Positions 55,435 to 63,711 of a DNA stretch of 64,000 bases are shown piece after piece. Every line of letters begins with the position of its first letter. Position 1 is the first letter of the stretch. Made by a program: the position numbers and the translations under genes. The notes under the pieces are model-generated. The model saw only the letters and a program-made list of their open reading frames with translations. It ran no database searches and was not told the DNA's origin. The stretch is from positions 868,001-932,000 of the forward strand of contig CBDANB010000006.1 of NCBI GenBank assembly GCA_965197395.1. Reading direction: 5' to 3'. This DNA comes from CAZYFH01 sp965197395. Lineage in GTDB: Bacteria; Acidobacteriota; Vicinamibacteria; Vicinamibacterales; UBA8438.

Positions 55435-56838
55435 ATGTCCTACGTGTTCTATGACACAGAGACGACAGGTATCGAAACTACCTTCGATCAAATCCTCCAA
55501 TTCGCTGCGATCAAAACGGATGACGATCTGAACGAACTGGAGCGTATCAACATCAGGTGCCGGTTACTCCCGCACATCATCCCGTCGCCCATCGCGCTCC
55601 AGGTTACCCACGTCACCCCGGCGATGCTGACCGATTCGGCCCTCCCGTCCCATTACGAAATGATCCGACAGATTCGCGATACGCTGCTCGCATGGTCGCC
55701 CGCCACGTTCATGGGTTTCAATTCGATGTCATTCGACGAGAACCTCCTGCGTCAGGCTCTCTTTCAGACTCTGCATCCGCCTTATCTCACGAACACGAAC
55801 GGAAACGCGCGGTCCGATGCCTTGCGCGTGGCGCACGCGGTCAGCGTCTACGCACCAGACGCGATGGTGGCCCCGACCGGTGATCGCGGGCGGCAGGTGT
55901 TTAAACTCGACCGTCTCGCGCATGCTAATGGTTACAACCGCGACAACGCGCATGAGGCGATGGCCGATGTAGAGACGACTATTTTCATGGTCCGCCTGAT
56001 CCGGGACCGTGCGCCGGACGTCTGGAAAGCTATGGATCGCGCGACCACCAAGAACGCCGTCAAAGACTATCTGGCGACGAAATCGGTGTTCTCGCTGACC
56101 GAAAGCTATTTTGGGAAGACGTATTCCTGGCTCGTCACGCCCTGCGGCCAGAATCCCAAAGATGCCGGACAGCTCTCGGTGTTCGATCTGTCTTTCGATC
56201 CCGACGACTATCGGTTCCTCTCTGCCGAGGATCTGGTCGCGGTCCTGAACGCCAGCCCTAAAGCGATCCGGTTCCTACGGGCTAACCGCCAGCCGATCAT
56301 GATGCCGGCAGACGCCGCGCCGGACAACACAAGAGCACTTCAGATTCCGCCGGGTGAACGCCGTCGCCGTGTGGAGGTCATTCGGGGCGATCCTGATTTT
56401 CAGGCACGGGTCGGTCAGGCTCAGGCCCTCCGCTTTGCGGACAAGGAACCACCGGCGCATGTTGAGCAGCGCATCTATGACGGCTTTCCGAATGCAGCGG
56501 ATGAGGCGCTCATGGGACAGTTTCACCAGGCCGACTGGGGCGAGCGGACCGCTCTCGCCGCGCAGATCGAGGACCCGCGGCTCGGCGAATTCGCCCATCG
56601 TCTGATCTATTTCGAACGCCCGGAGATCCTGTCGCAGGCACACTCCACCGAACTCAGCGCCTGGATAGCCAACCGCGTGTTAACCGAGGATGACAGCGTT
56701 CCGTGGATGACCGTCAGGAAGGCGCTACGTGAAACCGACGTCCTGCTGCGAAACGCGAGGGGCGAAGAAGCGGGCCTACTCAGCGAGGTGCGGGATTTTC
56801 TCTACAGCCGAGCAGAGGAAATTGCAGCTGGCGGGTAA
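55435..56838 (+). CDS. sbcB: Exodeoxyribonuclease I-like 3'-5' exonuclease
   Basis: 467 aa, close to the 475 of SbcB. DEDDh active site: YDTETTG (Asp, Glu) at residue 7, FNSMSFDENLLRQ near 100, and AHEAMADVETTIFMVR (His, Asp) near 180. The SH3-like and C-terminal helical regions of ExoI follow (FDLSFDPDDYRFLSAEDL, FPNAADEALMGQFH). It degrades single-stranded DNA. It lies 72 bp after the integrase, so it may be island cargo. Codons are less GC-biased than in the nitrogen cluster, which suggests transfer. Confidence 0.9.
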   Translation: MSYVFYDTETTGIETTFDQILQFAAIKTDDDLNELERINIRCRLLPHIIPSPIALQVTHVTPAMLTDSALPSHYEMIRQIRDTLLAWSPATFMGFNSMSFDENLLRQALFQTLHPPYLTNTNGNARSDALRVAHAVSVYAPDAMVAPTGDRGRQVFKLDRLAHANGYNRDNAHEAMADVETTIFMVRLIRDRAPDVWKAMDRATTKNAVKDYLATKSVFSLTESYFGKTYSWLVTPCGQNPKDAGQLSVFDLSFDPDDYRFLSAEDLVAVLNASPKAIRFLRANRQPIMMPADAAPDNTRALQIPPGERRRRVEVIRGDPDFQARVGQAQALRFADKEPPAHVEQRIYDGFPNAADEALMGQFHQADWGERTALAAQIEDPRLGEFAHRLIYFERPEILSQAHSTELSAWIANRVLTEDDSVPWMTVRKALRETDVLLRNARGEEAGLLSEVRDFLYSRAEEIAAGG

Positions 56839-56854
56839 AGACACCGTGGAAGTT

Positions 56855-57010
56855 GTGAACGATCCTGGCATCGCCCGCCTGGAAATCATTAACGAGGTAG
56901 TTGGAGCCGTAGTCGCGCCGTCGTCGCAAGCCGCGCGCGACGCCGGGGCCGATGCCCCCAAAGCGTTCGCGAATAACCTGGCGGATTTGCTCCAGGACCT
57001 CAACCGGGCT
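56855..57010 (-). pseudogene. IS3-family orfB fragment
   Basis: Minus strand reads VEVLEQIRQVIRERFGGIGP, then GVARGLRRRRDYGSNYLVND and FQ. The DYGSNYLVNDF piece matches the second Asp region (D-GS-Y-S-DF) of IS3-type orfB transposases. Only about 50 codons remain. It lies just downstream of the reverse transcriptase gene. Confidence 0.65.
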
Positions 57011-58985
57011 CCGCGCTTGGCAGCATAAAGACCGATGCACTCGGTTGTGCAATGATCAAAGACCCCAAAGACAAAGGCCGCCCCTTCGGCACGGACTTCG
57101 ATGCGTCGATTCGCTTTCCATCACGAAAGACACAGATCCATGGCTCGCGCACACCTTGCAATTCATTGCCAATGAAGTCTTGCGGCCCCGTTGGCTCACT
57201 ACAGCTTTGCATGCAGTGGTTCACTTGCGAGTGTCCGAGCTGAATCAGCCGATAGGTCTTTGTTGCAGTCGGCCAACAGAAAGGGTTCCTCTCAGGGATC
57301 GGTGCAGCTTTGGCCGGTTCCATGGCTAATAAGTCAAGCATTGTCATCGACTTACGTGGCTGGAGAACACCGTCTGTATCTGGAGAGGAACTGCAGGCTC
57401 TCGGAAAGTCCGGCCCACGGTACACGGCGGAAATCGCGAGGGGCCTGCCAGTGCCAAGGGGCTGAACAGTCAGCGAGGGTTCGGCCCAGCGGTAAAACGT
57501 CGGCGAAAGTCCAGGCCGCGTTCCACGAGTGTTCATGGTTCGTCGCCCTGTAAATGCCAGCGCCTCAGCACCTTGAGGTGGGACCGGCTGCCGTCGAGCA
57601 GGCCCCCCACCAAAAGCGGGGCCCGCGCAGGCGGCCGTCGACTGAGCGATAGACGACTTCACCGCTGATTCGCGGGCACGAACACATCCGCAGCCTCTTT
57701 CCACGGCGTGGCTGACCTGCTGGGGGCTGAATCGTGCACACATTTGTGTGAGGAACCACAGAAAGAATCCGAGTGCCCGACGCCGATCATCGACACCCAG
57801 CGAGCTGATTCGATGGTTGAACTGACTCCTGAAGGACGCCAGTCGTTGGTCAATCAGCCTGTCGATATTGCGCATTAGCCGATCGTCGTTGCAGAATGAA
57901 TAAGTGTTGCCCCACCCACGCACAACATTGCTTGCAGCGCGAATTGCACCGGCATATGTTCCCCTCCCGTCTGGCAAGCGCACTGCTTCAGCAGGCTTGT
58001 CTAGCGCTTTAATACAGTCCTCGAATATCTCTTCGATTCTTGTGAGGATGCTCTTCCAGTTTTCTCGCTGTGGCCGTACGCGCGTCAGCGACACTTCGCA
58101 GCCAAGGAAGTCAACCGTTCCGTCGGTGCGGCCGTGGTCAGCCTTGTCCTTTTCAGCGGGATTGTTCGGGTCATATGCCTCTAGACCGAGCGCCTTAAGC
58201 GCGTTCTGTGCACTGCGGAACGCCTTGAACGCCTGGCTCTTGTCCTTGGCGAAGAGGATGAAGTCATCGATGTAGCGGATGCACACGATGCCTCGCCCGT
58301 TCATCTGTTTGTCAAATTCACGGAGCAAGTAGTTGCATAACAACGGCGACAACGCGGAGCCTTGGGCCACCCCGGTGTCATGTAGCGGGAATAGCGCCAC
58401 GTCCTGACCGAGTCTCTCGACATCCTGAAGTTCGACCTGCGTGGCTCTCCGAAAAATGGCGGCGAATCCCGGGTCGTCAACATGCGAAAGGATCGCGTCT
58501 AATGCAGTCGCGCGTGGTACCGCGATAAAGAAAGACTTGATATCAGTCCGTATGTAGTACCCCGACGATCGAACTGCGAGAAGCGCCTTTGCGATTGCCG
58601 CCGGCACTCCAAATCCGCTACCCGAAATACCCCCATAGTTGTAGCCGGCTTGAAGAGCGGACTTGATAGCGGGAATACCTTGAAGGACATTGAGCAACGC
58701 TCGCTGAACGATGCGTGACTCAATTGGCGCGACTACAACCGGCCTGGGCGTCTTACCCTTTCGTCGAATTGTGATGCCTCGCGCGGGCTCAAACTTGAAG
58801 CGGTCTTGACCAAGGCGGCTCTGAACGCTCCTAAGTTTGGCTGTAACCGACTGCTCGAAGAGCCGAGCCTCAGCGCGGATCTCGGGCGATTGAGATCGAA
58901 TCGCATGACTGCGAACATGCCTCCATGCCTCTTCGAGATTACTGAAGCGGCGAAGAAGTACACAGAGGTTCGGTGGATCCGCCAT
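57000..58985 (-). CDS. Free-standing reverse transcriptase, C-terminus displaced by a MITE
   Basis: RNA-directed DNA polymerase. Motifs: TIRRKGKTPRPVVVAPIESR (RT 1-2 region), YYIRTDIKSFF (first Asp), GVAQGSALSPLLCNYLLREF and the catalytic CIRYIDDFILF (YIDD box instead of the common YADD). No maturase or endonuclease domain follows, so it is not a typical group II intron enzyme. The open frame now has 661 codons because MITE D1 (57284-57757) sits in it. Removing D1 and one target duplicate gives the natural end LGFFLLADCNKDLSADSART ... LHAKL with stop at 57199, a 434-aa protein. The RT core is intact. A defence-type (Abi/DRT/retron-like) role is possible but not shown. Confidence 0.85.
   Translation of the reverse strand: MADPPNLCVLLRRFSNLEEAWRHVRSHAIRSQSPEIRAEARLFEQSVTAKLRSVQSRLGQDRFKFEPARGITIRRKGKTPRPVVVAPIESRIVQRALLNVLQGIPAIKSALQAGYNYGGISGSGFGVPAAIAKALLAVRSSGYYIRTDIKSFFIAVPRATALDAILSHVDDPGFAAIFRRATQVELQDVERLGQDVALFPLHDTGVAQGSALSPLLCNYLLREFDKQMNGRGIVCIRYIDDFILFAKDKSQAFKAFRSAQNALKALGLEAYDPNNPAEKDKADHGRTDGTVDFLGCEVSLTRVRPQRENWKSILTRIEEIFEDCIKALDKPAEAVRLPDGRGTYAGAIRAASNVVRGWGNTYSFCNDDRLMRNIDRLIDQRLASFRSQFNHRISSLGVDDRRRALGFFLWFLTQMCARFSPQQVSHAVERGCGCVRARESAVKSSIAQSTAACAGPAFGGGPARRQPVPPQGAEALAFTGRRTMNTRGTRPGLSPTFYRWAEPSLTVQPLGTGRPLAISAVYRGPDFPRACSSSPDTDGVLQPRKSMTMLDLLAMEPAKAAPIPERNPFCWPTATKTYRLIQLGHSQVNHCMQSCSEPTGPQDFIGNELQGVREPWICVFRDGKRIDASKSVPKGRPLSLGSLIIAQPSASVFMLPSAEPG
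57284..57757 (-). mobile_element. MITE family D, copy 1 (474 bp, 8-bp target duplication) inside the RT gene
   Basis: Ends GGTTCCTCTCAGGGAT (left) and GGTTCCTCACACAAAT (right, reverse), sharing GGTTCCTC. ACAGAAAG at 57276-57283 and 57758-57765 is a perfect 8-bp target duplication. There is no transposase gene. It enters codon ~411 of the RT and replaces its last ~25 residues. Diverged relatives lie at 59250 and 61795. Confidence 0.92.
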
Positions 58986-59034
58986 TTACGATTGGGTGGA
59001 TGGTCTCACTGGTAAGCCTCCCCAACCGTTCCAG

Positions 59035-59159
59035 AAGCTCTTCCCCGCAGGCGAGGCCCCTGGCCTGACCTGACCGGCACGCGGCAACGCCGACGCGACG
59101 GCTTCATCGACCACGGGAGCGGCACCGCCATGCAGCCCACCCCGCGCGACGAACAAGAG
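59035..59159 (-). repeat. 125-bp direct repeat E, copy 1
   Basis: Near-identical to 59807-59931 (one difference seen, GGCACG against GCCACG). On the minus strand both can be read as LLFVARGGLHGGAAPVVDEA followed by VASALPR-GQVRPGASPAG, with different flanks. It lies 50 bp upstream of the RT start. It may be part of the RT leader or a small transposable fragment; its nature is unknown. The 58986-59249 gap has no other feature. Confidence 0.7.
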
Positions 59160-59249
59160 CCCGACCAGGATTAAGCCAGCAAGGCGACGCCCGACCAATA
59201 CCCTGGCACGTTTTTGCTTGCGCTGTTATTCACGATTCCGGCCTCCAAA

Positions 59250-59672
59250 GCTCCTCACACAAAGCACGATTCAGCCCCCAGCAGGTTGGAAAGAGGCTCG
59301 CGGATGTGTTCGTGCCCCATTAGTCGTCCGCAGTCGAGCGGGCCGCTTTTGGTGGGGGGGCCGGCAGCCGTCCCACCTTGCGAGGCGCTGGATTTACAGG
59401 GCGATCGAAAGAACACTCGTGTAAGAACGCGGCCTGGACTTTCGCGGGCTGGACGTTTTACCGCTGGGCCGAACCCTCGCTGACTGTTCAGAACCCTTGG
59501 CACTGGCAGGCCCCTCCGATTTCCGCCGTGTACCGTGGGCCGGACTTCGCAGCGAGAGCCTGCAGTTCCTCTCCGCGGATACAGACGGTGTTCTCCAGCC
59601 ACGTAAGTCGATGACAATGCTTGAACTTATTAGCCATGGAACCGGCCAAAGCTGCACCGATCCCTGAGAACC
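59250..59672 (+). mobile_element. MITE family D, copy 2, degraded
   Basis: Clearly related to the reverse complement of 57284-57757, with many small deletions and insertions (for example loss of the central ~40 bp and single-base slips) rather than substitutions. Ends are damaged (GCTCCTCACAC and TGAGAACC) and no target duplication is visible. It lies between the two E repeats. Confidence 0.8.
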
Positions 59673-59806
59673 TCTAGCGTTTTTGACCATTACCGCAAGC
59701 GGCCGCGGCCCGCCGCTTCGCCTGAACCCAAGAAATATGTCCCGTGACCGTCCAGTGAGGACCATGAAACCGCCAAGCGCCGGTCAGTCTGGACACAGTT
59801 GGGCAC

Positions 59807-59931
59807 AAGCTCTCCCCCGCAGGCGAGGCCCCTGGCCTGACCTGACCGCCACGCGGCAACGCCGACGCGACGGCTTCATCGACCACGGGAGCGGCACCGC
59901 CATGCAGCCCACCCCGCGCGACGAACAAGAG
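59807..59931 (-). repeat. 125-bp direct repeat E, copy 2
   Basis: Same sequence and orientation as 59035-59159. It abuts the CATTATAT duplication of the following MITE pair by 9 bp. The 59673-59806 gap shows no gene. Confidence 0.7.
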
Positions 59932-59948
59932 GAACCCTGCCATTATAT

Positions 59949-60315
59949 GGCTATATCCGAGTTTCCCAAATAGCGTAAGCACCTGATATCCCAGTCTTTC
60001 CGGGGTAAATCGAGCGTTCGGCGTGTACAGGTCGACGGTGTTGACGCGAACATAGTTGTTCGCCGGTCGACTGCAGTCCGAGGACGCAGCGGTCCAGTTC
60101 GACATCACGCATGGGCCCCCTCCCTGGGAGCCATCTTGTCGCGCACGGACGGGCCCTGTGGAAGCTGACGGCGCCGTGGACGCACAGAACGCGCCCACCG
60201 TGCCTTGGAAAACGCTGTGCGTTTTCCACGAGCTCCCACAGGGCCTTTCCAATCAAATCACCCACGAAAAACCCCGAAAGGCCCCAAAATGGCGTTGGGA
60301 AACCCGGATAGACCC
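59949..60315 (-). mobile_element. MITE family A, copy 3 (367 bp)
   Basis: Same length as, and nearly the same sequence as, copies 1 and 5, in reverse orientation. Left flank CATTATAT (59941-59948); right flank ATCTTTAT (60316-60323), so it has no duplication of its own. CATTATAT recurs after copy 4, showing that copies 3 and 4 share one outer target duplication. Confidence 0.9.
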
Positions 60316-60323
60316 ATCTTTAT

Positions 60324-60649
60324 GGCTATATCCGAGTTTCCCAAAGGGCGTAAGTGCCTGATATCCCTGTCTTTCCTGGGTAAATCGAGCGTTCGGCCTG
60401 CACAGGTCGGCCGCTTCGATGTGAACATAGTCATTCACGGGTCGACTGCAGTCCGAGGACGCGGCGATCTTGTCGCATACGGATGGGCCCTGTGGAAGCT
60501 GCCGGCGCCGTGGCCGCACAGAACGCGCCCACCGCACCTCGGAAAACGCTGCGCGTTTTCCACGAGCTTCCACAGGGCCTTTCCCATCAAATCATCCACG
60601 AAAAACCCCGAAAGGCCCCAAAATAGCGTTGGGAAACCCGGATAGACCC
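60324..60649 (-). mobile_element. MITE family A, copy 4 (326-bp subfamily B)
   Basis: Begins GGCTATATCCGAGTTTCCCA, ends GGGAAACCCGGATAGACCC. It lacks about 40 bp found in the 367-bp form and has many substitutions, matching copy 2. It is separated from copy 3 by 8 bp (ATCTTTAT) and followed by CATTATAT (60650-60657). Confidence 0.9.
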
Positions 60650-60689
60650 CATTATATGGCAGACTGCTGAAGAACCCGGAACGATAGCG

Positions 60690-61780
60690 ATTATCCGATT
60701 CATTGGATCGCATCCTGCCGGGCGCCGGTGTATGGCGACCGAATGCCAACAGGCACCCATGCGGGGTACGCCGTCGCCGACCGGAACGATAAGGGACACG
60801 TTGCCTCCAAGGTCTGCAATTGCACGAGGTGGCACGCAACGGCGGCGAAGGTGACGACCCAGTCGGTCTGCGCGCCGCCCCGATGATGCAGCTTCGCACC
60901 CCGCCGATGGCCTTCGGCTAGCCGCAGACCTGCGCGACTGGCTTCCGCTTTCCGCTGGCTGACCTAGTTGGGTCTATCCGGGTTTCCCAACGCCATTTTG
61001 GGGCCTTTCGGGGTTTTTCGTGGGTGATTTGATTGGAAAGGCCCTGTGGGAGCTCGTGGAAAACGCACAGCGTTTTCCAAGGCACGGTGGGCGCGTTCTG
61101 TGCGTCCACGGCGCCGTCAGCTTCCACAGGGCCCGTCCGTGCGCGACAAGATGGCTCCCAGGGAGGGGGCCCATGCGTGATGTCGAACTGGACCGCTGCG
61201 TCCTCGGACTGCAGTCGACCGGCGAACAACTATGTTCGCGTCAACACCGTCGACCTGTACACGCCGAACGCTCGATTTACCCCGGAAAGACTGGGATATC
61301 AGGTGCTTACGCTATTTGGGAAACTCGGATATAGCCACCTAGTTCACCCGGGTGGTATGTGGTCCGGCCATAGAGGGCGCTATAGTGGACCTTGTACGCG
61401 ATGTGGGAAGTGACCGCAAGCGCGCGAACCGCGTTGACGACGTGCGCTACGACGTACCCTTCGTCGGCCCCGACCGTGCTCCCCGGTGGCGCGCTCGCCT
61501 CGAGCATCCAGGCTGCCGCCGCCCTTTCGGCGGTTCCAGTCGCGGCCGTCACGCAGACGTGGGCGACGAGCCCATGTCGGTTGTCGAGCAGCACATGGGA
61601 CAGATACGTCAAGGGGGCCTCACCGCCAGGGACTTCCGCTACAGCCGCGCCTGCGGGGCGGTCGTCGCCCGGTGTGTAGCGTTGCGCCGACGCTCGCCGC
61701 GGAAATCGATCGTCGGCATGTCGGCGGCCCAACGGAAGGTGGTGAGCGCGTGAATGAAGCGATACAAGCCGCGCGGCGGA
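60690..61780 (-). pseudogene. IS5-like DDE transposase, frameshifted and split by a MITE
   Basis: Right of the MITE (61345-61780) the minus strand reads IDFRGERRRNATHRATT, then LTYLSHVLLDNRHGLVAHVC, VGADEGYVVAHVVNAVRAL and YGRTTYHPGELG. Left of it (60690-60960) the tail continues KLHHRGGAQTDWVVTFAAV and ACHLVQLQTLEA. These match the second half of IS5-type transposases (H-GY, K-RHRG, DW-FTLAAAAYNLVR). There is an internal stop (QARL*RK) and at least two frame changes. MITE copy 5 (60970-61336) interrupts it. Confidence 0.78.
60970..61336 (+). mobile_element. MITE family A, copy 5 (367 bp, 8-bp target duplication)
   Basis: Ends as copy 1. ACCTAGTT at 60962-60969 and 61337-61344 is a perfect 8-bp target duplication. 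The longest chance reading frame inside is identical to that of copies 1 and 3, so these three spread recently. It is inserted in the IS5-like pseudogene. Confidence 0.94.
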
Positions 61781-61794
61781 GAGTCAAGAAAGAG

Positions 61795-61992
61795 GGTTCC
61801 TCACACAAATGTGTGCACGATTCAGCCCAAGCAGGTCGGCCGCGCCGTGGGAAGAGGCTGCGGATGTGCTCGTGCCAGCTAACCAGCGCTGAAGTCGTCT
61901 GTCGCTCAGTCGACGGCCGCCTGCGCGGGCCCCGCTTTTGGTGGGGGACCTGCTCGGCGGCAGCCGGTCTCACCGCAAGGTACTGAGGCGCT
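61795..61992 (+). mobile_element. MITE family D, copy 3, truncated
   Basis: Begins GGTTCCTCACACAAATGTG and follows copy 1 (reverse) closely for ~198 bp to CTGAGGCGCT. There it meets the left end of the IS3 element. The other ~275 bp are missing. Confidence 0.85.
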
Positions 61993-62830
61993 ATCCTGCG
62001 CCCCAGGGTTTTCTTGGACACTTGATTGCGAGAGAGTACTCGCAGGAGGAGTGTCGAGATGGGGAAGCGAGATCAGGGTTCGGCGGCGGCGGCGGGAGCC
62101 CAGAGGGCGACCGAAGCGGCCGCCGGGCGCGGCCGTGGGGGACGGTTTTCGGCCCGGCGCAAGCGCGAGACGGTGCTGCGTCTGCTGCGTGGAGAGGATC
62201 TCGAGTCCGTGTCGCGGGAGCTAGGGATCACGGCGGCGCGGGCGTCGCTGTGGCGTGATCAGCTTCTGGTCGCGGGCCAGGCGGGGCGAAAGAGTCGCGC
62301 GACGGAGGCCCGGGACGAGGACAATCGTCGGCTGCAGGCCAAGATCGGCGAGCTGCTGATGGAGAACGAGCTGCTCTACGCGAAAGTGGACCAACTGGAG
62401 GCCGGCGTCCCTTTGGCCCGGCGGAGGTCGACGCGATGAGTGGCGCCCATTCGATCTCCACCCGTCGGGCGTACGGCGTGCAGCGGGTCTGCCGCGTGTG
62501 GCACTGCGCTCGCTCTAGCGTGTATGCGCGGCGTCAGGCGACCCTGTCTGCGGCGCCGTGTCGTCGCCGCGGGCCGATCGGCGCCGCCCCGGACGCCGTC
62601 CTGGTCGGCCACATTCGCCGCCTGCTCGAGGCCTCGCCGTTTCATGGCGAAGGGTACCGGAAAGCCTGGGCGAAGCTGCGGGTCGCGGGGATCCGCACCG
62701 CGAAGGAGCGGGTGCGACGGCTGATGCGGGAGCACGATCTTCAGGCCCCACACCGCGTGGGCCACGTGCACGGGCCGACGGCGCACGACGGGACTATCAC
62801 CACCGCGGCGCCCGACACTGTGGTACTGAC
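61993..62830 (+). mobile_element. IS3-family element, right part missing
   Basis: Begins near ATCCTGCGCCCCAGGG and carries orfA and the start of orfB in the usual overlapping order. Homology stops at about 62830, before the DDE catalytic core, so the element cannot move by itself. Confidence 0.75.
62059..62439 (+). CDS. IS3-family OrfA
   Basis: 126 aa. HTH region RRKRETVLRLLRGEDLESVS and RELGITAARASLWRDQLL, then a leucine-zipper-like helix (DNRRLQAKIGELLMENELLYAKVDQLE). Start ATG 62059 has caggaggag 12 bases upstream. It ends with an ATGA overlap with orfB. Intact, but its element is truncated. Confidence 0.88.
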   Translation: MGKRDQGSAAAAGAQRATEAAAGRGRGGRFSARRKRETVLRLLRGEDLESVSRELGITAARASLWRDQLLVAGQAGRKSRATEARDEDNRRLQAKIGELLMENELLYAKVDQLEAGVPLARRRSTR

Positions 62831-62837
62831 TTTCTAG
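62436..62837 (+). pseudogene. IS3-family OrfB, N-terminal part only
   Basis: From ATG 62436: STRRAYGVQRVCRVWHCARS and SVYARR, VGHIRRLLEASPFHGEGYRK, RTAKERVRRLMREHDLQAPH. It breaks just before the WGTD motif that opens the DDE core (DTVVLTF and stop). About 130 of ~290 residues remain. Confidence 0.85.
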
Positions 62838-63068
62838 CGTCTTGTTGTCCTCGACCAAGCTGCGAGTCGTGAGCCTCACATCATCATCGACCTCTTCTAA
62901 GATGGTGTGAGGACGGCCGTCGTCCCTGATGAACGACTTCTCGCGCCATCGCTTGCCGCACTGTGTGCAAGCGATCACACGCGGCGGTACCGCACCATCC
63001 GATTCGATGTCCTGGATCAGGAACGATGTGTAGCAGAAGTGGCAGCAGCGCTTCTGCGGCGGGCTCAT
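62838..63068 (-). pseudogene. Zinc-ribbon protein, C-terminus lost to IS3
   Basis: From ATG 63068: CCHFCYTSFLIQDIESDG, PPRVIACTQCGKRWREKSFI and LEEVDDDVRLTTRSLVEDNK. Two CxxC pairs make a zinc ribbon. After about 76 residues the frame enters antisense IS3 DNA. Function unknown; possibly a small regulatory or phage-type zinc protein. Confidence 0.6.
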
Positions 63069-63173
63069 GTGGGTAGTGTAGTGTACGGCTGATTGAGAAC
63101 GCGGCCGAGTCTCGCGCGCGATGCCGTCATGGCCGCGCTCGGAGAACAGCAGGTGCGCGTAACACCGAAAACG

Positions 63174-63431
63174 TTAAAGGGCTGATTGGCGAGTTTCGCG
63201 GAAGCAGGCCGCAATGGGTGTGGTGCCCAAGCCGGGGGATCGCTCTTCTTGTACGGTGCACTCGCTCGTCGTGGCTCCCGGCCTGGGCGTGTACATTTTA
63301 TCGACCCAGGCGGCTTTTTTCAAAGCTGCGTCCAGCAGCCCTACGATTTCATCCTCGATGCGCGAAGCAGTTGCTGAGTGGTCACTAGCCGCCACGGGTG
63401 GTGAACGCGAATTGCAGAACGGTGTTGCCAA
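63174..63431 (-). CDS. Doubtful 85-aa reading frame
   Basis: The middle (ATASRIEDEIVGLLDAALKK, AAWVDKMYTPRPGATTSECT) looks more protein-like than its neighbours, but there is no domain, no partner and no clear ribosome-binding site. It could be the tail of a decayed gene. The stretch 63508-63711 shows no gene. Confidence 0.25.
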   Translation of the reverse strand: MATPFCNSRSPPVAASDHSATASRIEDEIVGLLDAALKKAAWVDKMYTPRPGATTSECTVQEERSPGLGTTPIAACFRETRQSAL

Positions 63432-63452
63432 TCACCTTGATTCGGCAATACC

Positions 63453-63507
63453 GTTTCGCAACGCCTAAGCCCTTGCAAACATGTCCGGGGCCAGAGGGTT
63501 GCGAAAC
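63453..63507 (+). repeat. Inverted repeat, possible hairpin or element end
   Basis: GTTTCGCAAC (63453-63462) and GTTGCGAAAC (63498-63507), perfect 10-bp arms around a 35-base spacer. There is no U-run, so it is not a classical terminator. It could be IS ends or a recombination site. Confidence 0.5.
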
Positions 63508-63711
63508 CGTTCGTTTGTGCAATCCCATCCGGGTGTGGACTCCCTGCTCTAGCAGTGCCCCCTCCATCCTGAAAATGTCGCTCGTCCAGGATCACACTCT
63601 GGACCACCCGCCGCTGGGGTCATTCCGCTGCCCTCAGGGGCCCCGCATCGCCCCATGTCACCTCGGGGCGCTGGCCGCTGAGCAGCCGTTCTATCCTGCC
63701 CGATACTCCAC

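Noticed and set aside
57199..58985. A group II intron
   Set aside because: No maturase or HNH domain after the RT, and no domain V-like hairpin identified downstream.
57284..59672. A diversity-generating retroelement (RT with template and variable repeats)
   Set aside because: D1 and D2 differ by indels and mixed substitutions, not adenine-specific changes, and D1 is a transposon insertion with a target duplication. No lectin-type variable protein is seen.
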